A DNA stretch of 9,155 bases from Gemmatimonadota bacterium (GTDB lineage: Bacteria; Gemmatimonadota; Gemmatimonadetes; Gemmatimonadales; GWC2-71-9), in NCBI GenBank assembly GCA_027294815.1, contig JAPULP010000139.1, positions 1 to 9,155 on the forward strand, read 5' to 3'. Position numbers and translations under genes: made by a program. How positions within the stretch are numbered: the first letter of the stretch is position 1; each line of letters opens with the position of its first letter. The notes beneath the pieces were generated by a model. That model was not told the origin of the DNA, searched no databases, and worked only from the letters and a program-made list of their open reading frames with translations. This document shows, piece by piece, positions 1 to 5,448 of the stretch.

Positions 1-68
1 CGATCGTGGAGGCGGTTGCTCCGGCGGGCGTCCTACCCGAAAGCACGTCGGAGACGGGCGACCGATAA
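1..68 (+). CDS. possible 3' end of a plus-strand gene, product unknown
   Basis: In the frame beginning at base 3, 21 sense codons run to a TAA at 66-68 and read IVEAVAPAGVLPESTSETGD then R. Most third positions are G or C, as in the real genes of this window. The other two plus frames give arginine-rich, less protein-like translations. If real, the gene enters from the left edge and converges on the GGDEF-EAL gene with a 36-bp gap. So little is visible that no function can be given, and chance is a fair alternative. Confidence 0.35.
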   Translation, partial: IVEAVAPAGVLPESTSETGDR

Positions 69-104
69 GGAATACTTCGCAACCTTCCCACACTGGCCGC
101 CTCG

Positions 105-2819
105 CTAGGCCTGCACTTCGGCGTCGAGGAGTTTACCCGCGGCTTCGGCTGTGAGGGGCTGAGAGAAGAGGAATCCCTGTGCCTGCTCGCATTGTAATCC
201 GACGAGCTTCTCCGATTGCTGCGGGGTCTCCACGCCTTCGGCGATTACCTTAATTCCCAATTGATTCGCCAACGTGATCATGGCCTGGACCACCGCCGCC
301 TTCTCTCCAGGCACGCCCACCTGACTGATGAACGAGCGATCGATCTTCAGCGTGTCGACACGAAAACGATTGAGATACGCAAGGGAAGACGATCCGGTCC
401 CGAAATCGTCGACCTGGACCAATACGCCCAACTCGCGAAGTTGCGCAACGATTTGGAGATTCGATTCGGGGTCGTCCATGAGGACGGGCTCGGCGATCTC
501 GAGCTTGAACCGGTCGGTGGCCAAGCCACTCGTGGTGATGGCCTCTTCGACCTGCTCCAAGAGATCGGGTTGCCGCAGCTGTTTCGCGGCCAAGTTCACG
601 CTCATGGTTAGGGTATCGAGATCGGGATACGCTTTGACCCATTCGGCCATCTGCCGGCACGCCTCTTCCATGATCCACTTGCCAAGTGGCACGATGAGGC
701 CGGTCTCCTCGGCCAGCGGGACGAACGAGGCCGGTGACACCAGCCCTCGTTCGGGATGTTCCCACCGCACGAGCGCTTCAAAACCCGCGATACGCTCGGT
801 GACGATGTTCACGACCGGCAGATAGACCAAACGGAATTGCTGCTTGTGTACCGCCGCCCGGATGTCGGTCTCGAGCTGCAGCAAGTTTATGGCCCGCTCG
901 TGCATCGCGAGATCGAAGATCTCGTAGCGTGCTTTTCCTCTTGCTTTCGCGCGGTACATGGCCGAGTCGGCGTGTCGGATGAGGTGTTCGGGACCGTCGA
1001 GTGTTTCTTGGCTCACGGCGATTCCAATACTGGCGGTGGTGAACACTTCCCGTCCACTCAGTTCGATCGGTTTCAGAAGGCCCTCGAGGATACGCTCGGC
1101 CACCCGAGTCGTGTCGCGGCTGTCTTTGAGGTCGTCCAACAGCACCAGGAACTCGTCCCCACCAAGCCGCGCCACGACGTCGCCTGGGCGTACGGAACCC
1201 TTGATACGTTGGGCGACCTCTATGAGCAGTTTGTCTCCGGCGGCGTGGCCGAGACTGTCGTTGACCACCTTGAACCGGTCGAGATCGACAAACAAAATGG
1301 CGAAAACATAATCCTTCCGACGTTTCGTTCGACGAAACGAGCGGTTCAATAGATCGGTGAGAAACGCCCGATTGGGTAAATCCGTGAGGGAATCGTAGAG
1401 GGCTTCCTGTGCGAGCTGCTTCTCGACGGTTTTGCGTTGCGCGATGTCGGTGAGCGACCCGGCGATGCGGTACGGCTTCCCATCCGGATTGCGTTCCGCG
1501 ATCCCCCGAGCGAGCACCCAACGGTAGGTCCCGTCCTTGTGGAGAATGCGGTGTTCGTTCTCGAAATGTGAGGACCGGTCGGCCCGGTGCGCCTCGAGTT
1601 CGGCCTTCACGATCGGAAGATCATCCTTGTGCACCCGATCGAGCCACGCGGACGGAGTGTTTTCGATCTCCGCGTCCTCGAACCCGAGCATCGCCTTCCA
1701 GCGGTGAGAGTAGTAGACCTCGTTGGTTTCGAGGTTCCAGTCCCACAACCCGTCGTTCGCGCCGCGAACGGCCAGCGCGTAGCGCTCTTCGCTCTCTTGC
1801 AAGGCGCGCTCCGCCTTTTTGCGTTGCGTGACGTCTTCGCAGGTTGTGACGATGCCGATGGCGTCGCCGGAAGCGTCCCGCACCACATCGGACATGAGGT
1901 GCACGGGGAACTCGGTTCCGTCCTTGCGCACGTTCATGGTATCGCGACGCCAGCGCTTCATCGCCTCGATCTGCCGCTTGCCCATCGGCTTCGCTTGCTC
2001 CTGGGTCGAGAAGATGCGGACGTCCTTGCCGATGAGCTCCTCCGGCTTGTAGCCGTGGAGGGTCGCGTCTGCCGGATTCGTAGAAACGATCCGACCCTTC
2101 AAATCGGTCACGGTCACGCCGAGCTGCATGGTTTCGACCGCGTGCTCCATGTGGCGTAATGCGTCCTCGACGCGTTTCACACCGGTGATGTCACGGTACA
2201 TGGCGAAAGCCGCTATGGGCACGCCCGGGATTCGGACTGGAGCGGCGAGCATCGACACGTCCACCAAAGATCCGCTCTTTCGGCGCAGTACCGTCTCGAG
2301 CCGGATTCGCTTGCCCCCGATCAGATTCTTCGTGATGTCTCTGAGCTCTTCCAACCGACCACTCGGCGCGAGCAGGTCGTCTACGTGGTGCCCGAGGATT
2401 TCTCCGATGCTGTAGTCGAACGTGGCGGTGAACGCCCCGTTCACCTGAACCGCCTGCCCCTCGCTGTCCAGCAGCACGATCGGCTCGCTCGAGGTCTCGA
2501 ACAGCTCCTGCAAGAACGCGCGTTGCACGCCGAGTTCGCGCGCAACGCTGCCGTGCCGCGCCGTGATCCGCTCGAGCAGGACGAGGCCGAGCAAGGCGAC
2601 GACCCCCACACCGAGGGTGGCGAGTTGGCCGTCGTCGAATCCTCGGATACGCCAGGTTTCGAGTTGGGCGATCGTCGCCAGGAGATTCCCGAGCGCCCCG
2701 AGCCCCAGCAGCGACGCAAAGGCCCGGTGCCACAGGTCTCCTGGCCGGGCGGCCACGACGACCGACCAGCCGGCTGCAGTCAGGAGGATGAGAAGCGCCA
2801 GGGCGCCGACAATTGTCAT
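105..2819 (-). CDS. membrane PAS-PAS-PAS-GGDEF-EAL cyclic di-GMP enzyme
   Basis: A 904-residue inner-membrane signalling protein for cyclic di-GMP turnover. Residues 1-85 hold about three hydrophobic segments (near 1-24, 32-52, 66-84). Three PAS domains follow at roughly 101-220, 222-340 and 341-465; each ends in the typical DIT/DVT/DIA-xxK linker. The GGDEF domain (about 472-636) has an intact RLGGDEF active loop (GGDEF at 553-557) and an RPGD inhibitory site at 544-547, five residues upstream as expected. The EAL domain (about 645-900) keeps E681-A-L, N742, E774/E777, DDFGTG (804-809), K825 in KID, E861 in AEGVE and Q881. Both halves should therefore be able to act: cyclase on GTP, phosphodiesterase on c-di-GMP. 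Which dominates cannot be read from sequence. The start is the first ATG after an in-frame TAA nine codons upstream; no good Shine-Dalgarno is seen. The signal sensed by the PAS domains is unknown. Confidence 0.96.
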   Translation of the reverse strand: MTIVGALALLILLTAAGWSVVVAARPGDLWHRAFASLLGLGALGNLLATIAQLETWRIRGFDDGQLATLGVGVVALLGLVLLERITARHGSVARELGVQRAFLQELFETSSEPIVLLDSEGQAVQVNGAFTATFDYSIGEILGHHVDDLLAPSGRLEELRDITKNLIGGKRIRLETVLRRKSGSLVDVSMLAAPVRIPGVPIAAFAMYRDITGVKRVEDALRHMEHAVETMQLGVTVTDLKGRIVSTNPADATLHGYKPEELIGKDVRIFSTQEQAKPMGKRQIEAMKRWRRDTMNVRKDGTEFPVHLMSDVVRDASGDAIGIVTTCEDVTQRKKAERALQESEERYALAVRGANDGLWDWNLETNEVYYSHRWKAMLGFEDAEIENTPSAWLDRVHKDDLPIVKAELEAHRADRSSHFENEHRILHKDGTYRWVLARGIAERNPDGKPYRIAGSLTDIAQRKTVEKQLAQEALYDSLTDLPNRAFLTDLLNRSFRRTKRRKDYVFAILFVDLDRFKVVNDSLGHAAGDKLLIEVAQRIKGSVRPGDVVARLGGDEFLVLLDDLKDSRDTTRVAERILEGLLKPIELSGREVFTTASIGIAVSQETLDGPEHLIRHADSAMYRAKARGKARYEIFDLAMHERAINLLQLETDIRAAVHKQQFRLVYLPVVNIVTERIAGFEALVRWEHPERGLVSPASFVPLAEETGLIVPLGKWIMEEACRQMAEWVKAYPDLDTLTMSVNLAAKQLRQPDLLEQVEEAITTSGLATDRFKLEIAEPVLMDDPESNLQIVAQLRELGVLVQVDDFGTGSSSLAYLNRFRVDTLKIDRSFISQVGVPGEKAAVVQAMITLANQLGIKVIAEGVETPQQSEKLVGLQCEQAQGFLFSQPLTAEAAGKLLDAEVQA

Positions 2820-3001
2820 GGAGTAGTTCGGTTTGTTGCGGCTACATTATGCAATATCGGGGACAAGCCCGAAACCCCTTGAGGGCCAACGGGTTAGGCA
2901 GCCGTAGCCGATCCTGGCCAGCTGGTTGGGGAAACTGGGGTATTCGTACAGGACAGCGACGGGCCTGTGGCCGGTTACACGTGGGTCGGCGGCGACCGGA
3001 C

Positions 3002-3211
3002 CTACGGGCGGTCTTTTTTCTTCATTTCCGTAAAAAGGCGGTCCGCCCCCTCGTATCGGGGGTCGCGCTTTGACGGTTCATCCGAGAAATCGCGCTTTTT
3101 CCCCCGTTTGCCGTCGGCCGGTTTGCCATATTCGGCCTCCTGCTGGGCCCTGCTGGCCTCGCGGTTCTTCTCGGCGAGTCGCTGCAGTTTTTTCAAATCC
3201 AACTTCTTCAC
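3002..3211 (-). CDS. small lysine-rich hypothetical protein (69 aa)
   Basis: I do not recognise this protein. It starts MKKLDLKKLQRLAEKNREAS, with hydrophobic residues spaced as in an amphipathic helix, and then becomes a charged tail ending in MKKKDRP. No signal peptide, membrane segment or cysteine is present. I chose the GTG at 3211 because a GGGAG ribosome-binding sequence lies at 3221-3225, nine bases upstream. The frame stays open to an ATG at 3337, but that extension is arginine/proline-rich and covers the AT-rich stretch near 3275-3285, so it looks non-coding. It is divergent from the cupin gene and in line with, 182 bp upstream of, the GGDEF-EAL gene. A basic, probably cytoplasmic protein is inferred. 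It could also be a chance reading frame: the opposite strand is open too, but gives an unconvincing serine/phenylalanine-rich translation. Confidence 0.5.
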   Translation of the reverse strand: MKKLDLKKLQRLAEKNREASRAQQEAEYGKPADGKRGKKRDFSDEPSKRDPRYEGADRLFTEMKKKDRP

Positions 3212-3220
3212 GGTCTTGCT

Positions 3221-3225
3221 CTCCC
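3221..3225 (-). promoter_or_regulatory. ribosome-binding site deciding a GTG start
   Basis: On the minus strand GGGAG precedes the GTG at 3211 by nine bases. No comparable motif precedes the alternative upstream ATG at 3337. It is the main reason for giving the small gene a 69-residue product. Confidence 0.45.
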
Positions 3226-3362
3226 GCTCGGCGTGAGATGAATTCCTCGGCCCCTCGTCCGTTCGTGCTTCTGAATAATAAGCTGTTCGAGCGGAGTCTG
3301 GGACGCGACGGGGCGGCGTCGGGGCGCGACCTCGCATAGATGCCAGGCGGGACTATTATTGG

Positions 3363-3432
3363 CCTGAGCCGTGAGCCGTGAGCCGTGAGCTGTGAGCTGT
3401 GAGTCGTGAGCCGTGAGCCGTAAGTCGTGAGC
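3363..3432 (+). repeat. direct heptamer array, word CGTGAGC, ten units
   Basis: Ten consecutive 7-bp units with exact phase fill this stretch. Units 2-4, 7, 8 and 10 are CGTGAGC; the others are CCTGAGC, TGTGAGC, TGTGAGT and CGTAAGT. Every unit has a stop trinucleotide on the plus strand: TGA at 3365, 3372, 3379, 3386, 3393, 3400, 3407, 3414 and 3428, and TAA at 3421. Unlike the other three arrays it has no inverted arm, so it should not form a long hairpin. It lies in the gap between divergent genes, about 50 bases before the cupin ribosome-binding site. It resembles in style the heptanucleotide short tandem repeats known from filamentous cyanobacteria, though the word differs. Confidence 0.92.
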
Positions 3433-3474
3433 CGCGCTACGTACTGCGGAAGTCGACGTGTCAGCCAATCTCGA

Positions 3475-3481
3475 AGAGGTG
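3475..3481 (+). promoter_or_regulatory. ribosome-binding site of the cupin gene
   Basis: AGAGGTG matches six of seven bases of the ideal GGAGGTG. It ends five bases before the ATG at 3487 but only two before the ATG at 3484, so 3487 is preferred. It also argues against the in-frame GTG at 3427, which is part of the upstream repeat. Confidence 0.75.
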
Positions 3482-3486
3482 GAATG

Positions 3487-3918
3487 ATGGGCGAGTCCGA
3501 AGATCTGAGACAGTATGTCGAGGGTGGGGATGGGATCAGCGTGATACGTGGCAGTACGAATTGCCGCAGCTGGAACAACATCCAGTACAAACCGGGCCTG
3601 TCGGCGAACAACGTCGGGTCGAAACACCTGTCGATGAACGTAGCCACGATTCCACCGGGCGGCGTGGCGTACGCGCACATTCACGTGGATTTCGAGGTGA
3701 TGCTCTACCTGCTTCAGGGCAAAGTGCGGCACGAGTACGGGGTTGGGCTGAAGGAGACGGTGGAGAACGAGGCGGGGGATTTCATCTTCATCGAACCCGG
3801 CGTTCCCCACGAGGTGTTCAACGTGAGTGATTCGGAGCCCGTAGTGGCGGTGGTCGCTCGGTCGGATGCGAGCGAGTGGGAGAACATCGTTTCCTACGAT
3901 CGTAACGCCGCCGAGTGA
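3487..3918 (+). CDS. single-domain cupin protein (RmlC-like)
   Basis: A 143-residue soluble protein with one complete cupin barrel. Cupin motif 1 is visible at about 58-78, GGVAYAHIHVDFE then a glycine seven residues later, giving H64, H66 and E70. Motif 2 is GDFIFIEPGVPHEVFN at 97-112, giving H108. These four residues are the standard metal-binding set, so a bound divalent metal is likely. Small one-domain cupins include dioxygenases, isomerases and mere binding proteins, and nothing here singles out a substrate. There is no signal peptide. The start at 3487 follows a good ribosome-binding site; the ATG directly before it (3484) is possible. An upstream GTG at 3427 would add 20 residues drawn mostly from repeat and leader sequence and is not convincing. 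The gene appears to stand alone, with a 122-bp gap before the cyclase gene. Confidence 0.93.
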   Translation: MGESEDLRQYVEGGDGISVIRGSTNCRSWNNIQYKPGLSANNVGSKHLSMNVATIPPGGVAYAHIHVDFEVMLYLLQGKVRHEYGVGLKETVENEAGDFIFIEPGVPHEVFNVSDSEPVVAVVARSDASEWENIVSYDRNAAE

Positions 3919-4040
3919 GGCCACACCATCCGTGTAACCCACGACACATCTAGTCACGCGTTGCAAGTCTAAATTGCATTGGTCGGTGCACTCCGCGACA
4001 CCGATCCGGCGGACTCGAAACAGCTTGCACTAGAGACAAG

Positions 4041-5276
4041 ATGACGTTGACGGTACTCAAGAAACTCGCGTTGCTCGTCGGGCTCGAGGGGGTTCTCCTC
4101 GTGGCAATCTTCGTGTACGTGGCCACGACGATCACCCCGGACGCCGTACCCGCGTCGGTGCGATTTCTTCCCTATGGCGTCTTCGTTGCCGGCCTCCTTG
4201 TCAGTTGGCGTTTCCGCCGCAGCCGTTTGGTGTTCAGCTTTGCCGTACTCGCGTTCGCCGATCGGGGTCTGCTGTTCTACGTGGGCGAGATTCCCGATCC
4301 GGCTTCCCTCGGTTATCAGGCTGTGGCCTTTCTCCTCCCGATCAACCTGGCCGGCATCGTGTGGATGAAAGAGCGCGGAACATTCACGCCAGTGGGTCAA
4401 GGCCGCCTCGCGGCGATTTTGTTTCAAGCCGTCATCGTCATGTTGCTGGCGAACTCGACGCCCGGATGGGTGAACGGCGCGTTACACCTTTCTCCACTCC
4501 CGGAAAGTTGGTTTGCGTGGACACCCGTCGCGCAACCGGCGTTGGTGATGTTTGCCGCCGCGTTCGGATGGATGATCACTCGTCTCGTCTTGCGGTCCAA
4601 CGCCACCGGTCGTGGTTTCCTGTGGGCATTGATCGCTTGCTTCCTCGGATTGAGTGCGTCTAGCGGTGTGCCCATTTCCACTATTCATTTCTCGACTGCC
4701 GGCATCATCCTCATCTTTTCGGTTATCGAAGCGTCGTACTTCATGGCGTATCGCGACGGTCTGACGGGACTCCCCGCCCGCCGCGCGTTGAACGAAGCAT
4801 TGCTGCGGTTGAACGGGGAGTACACGATCGCCATGGTAGACATCGATCGCTTCAAGACGTTCAACGACCGCTACGGCCATGACGTTGGCGATCAGGTCTT
4901 GCGCAAGGTAGCGGTGCAATTGGAGCGCGTCGGTGGTGGTGGCAGGGCATTTAGGTATGGGGGCGAAGAGTTCGCCCTCGTTTTTGCCGGGCGCGTTCCC
5001 AAGGATGTATTGCCTGATCTCGAACAGTTGCGTGTGTCGATCGCGGAAGCGAAGTTCGCACTGCGCGGGAAAGACCGTCCCAAGGAAAAGCCGGAGAACC
5101 CCGAGCCCAAGCGCAGAGTTCCGAACAAGGTCTCGGTGACGGTAAGCATCGGCGCTGCCGGACGCAGCGACCGGCGGTCGGCTCCCTCCGAAGTGGTCAC
5201 CTTCGCCGACAGGGCCTTGTACCGAGCGAAAAAGGCGGGGCGCAATACGGTGAAGGTGTCTAACGGTGAGACGTAA
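4041..5276 (+). CDS. multi-spanning membrane diguanylate cyclase (GGDEF)
   Basis: A 411-residue protein that should make cyclic di-GMP from two GTP at the inner membrane. Residues 1-236 hold about seven or eight hydrophobic segments (near 8-30, 42-57, 63-82, 91-108, 121-137, 162-181, 192-208, 214-236); I do not recognise this sensor region. The GGDEF domain begins at DGLTGLP (239-245), has VDIDRFKTFND near 266-276 and an intact GGEEF at 307-311. The inhibitory RxxD that normally sits five residues before the loop is replaced by GGGG (298-301), so feedback inhibition at that site should be absent. A charged stretch rich in K, P and E (about 343-363) lengthens the segment before VTVSIG; I recall similar inserts in other GGDEF proteins. 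Only a weak AGAGAC precedes the ATG. The last codons and the TAA stop lie inside the heptamer array that follows. Confidence 0.95.
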   Translation: MTLTVLKKLALLVGLEGVLLVAIFVYVATTITPDAVPASVRFLPYGVFVAGLLVSWRFRRSRLVFSFAVLAFADRGLLFYVGEIPDPASLGYQAVAFLLPINLAGIVWMKERGTFTPVGQGRLAAILFQAVIVMLLANSTPGWVNGALHLSPLPESWFAWTPVAQPALVMFAAAFGWMITRLVLRSNATGRGFLWALIACFLGLSASSGVPISTIHFSTAGIILIFSVIEASYFMAYRDGLTGLPARRALNEALLRLNGEYTIAMVDIDRFKTFNDRYGHDVGDQVLRKVAVQLERVGGGGRAFRYGGEEFALVFAGRVPKDVLPDLEQLRVSIAEAKFALRGKDRPKEKPENPEPKRRVPNKVSVTVSIGAAGRSDRRSAPSEVVTFADRALYRAKKAGRNTVKVSNGET

Positions 5277-5369
5277 GAGGTGAGAAGTGAGAGGGCCCCT
5301 CCCACACCCCGGGGTGGGTGGGGTGGCCCTCTCACCTCTCACCTCTCACCTCTCACGTCTTACCTCTCA
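5266..5369. repeat. inverted heptamer array, word GTGAGAG / CTCTCAC
   Basis: The left arm has four phased 7-bp units from 5266: GTGAGAC, GTAAGAG, GTGAGAA, GTGAGAG. The right arm has six phased units ending at 5369, mostly CCTCTCA, with one CGTCTTA. Bases 5277-5297 pair with 5325-5345, 20 of 21 positions, and the middle continues as a near-palindrome around ACCCCGGGGT (5306-5315). The whole 69-bp core could form a very stable hairpin on either strand. There is no T-tract, so it is not a textbook intrinsic terminator, though its place right after a stop codon suits 3'-end formation or mRNA protection. All left units carry TGA or TAA on the plus strand, and all right units on the minus strand. 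Confidence 0.93.
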
Positions 5370-5436
5370 CTCAAGCTCGCCATCACCATCCCACCAGCCC
5401 ATATTACTGACTTCAGTTTCGAGCAAACTCCTGCCC

Positions 5437-5441
5437 GGGGA
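5437..5441 (+). promoter_or_regulatory. ribosome-binding site of the propeller gene
   Basis: GGGGA lies seven bases before the ATG at 5449. With the signal peptide that begins there, it fixes the start downstream of the repeat array rather than at the GTG at 5287 inside it. Confidence 0.45.
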
Positions 5442-5448
5442 ATCCGTA

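Noticed and set aside
2846..2874. Possible minus-strand promoter for the GGDEF-EAL gene (CATAAT with TTTCGG 17 bases upstream)
   Set aside because: The -35 matches only two of six consensus bases; one AT-rich hexamer in this gap is not enough.
2880..3000. Structured RNA or riboswitch ahead of the GGDEF-EAL gene, e.g. a c-di-GMP riboswitch
   Set aside because: I looked for the conserved tetraloop and receptor patterns of known classes and could not find them; only short GC palindromes such as GGTCGGCGGCGACC are present.
2994..3021. Possible plus-strand intrinsic terminator: GACCG and CGGTC followed by six T
   Set aside because: The stem is five base pairs with a ten-base loop, and the T-run is simply the reverse of lysine codons in the small minus-strand gene. 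No plus-strand gene ends just before it.
2967..3236. Plus-strand frame opposite the small lysine-rich gene
   Set aside because: Serine/phenylalanine/arginine-rich translation typical of the reverse of a lysine-rich gene; no good ribosome-binding site.
3363..3432. CRISPR array
   Set aside because: Units are 7 bp and adjoin directly; there are no spacers, longer repeats or cas genes.
4482..5342. 286-codon minus-strand frame under the cyclase gene, beginning in the heptamer array
   Set aside because: It overlaps an intact GGDEF gene, and its start lies in repeat DNA. No recognisable domain.
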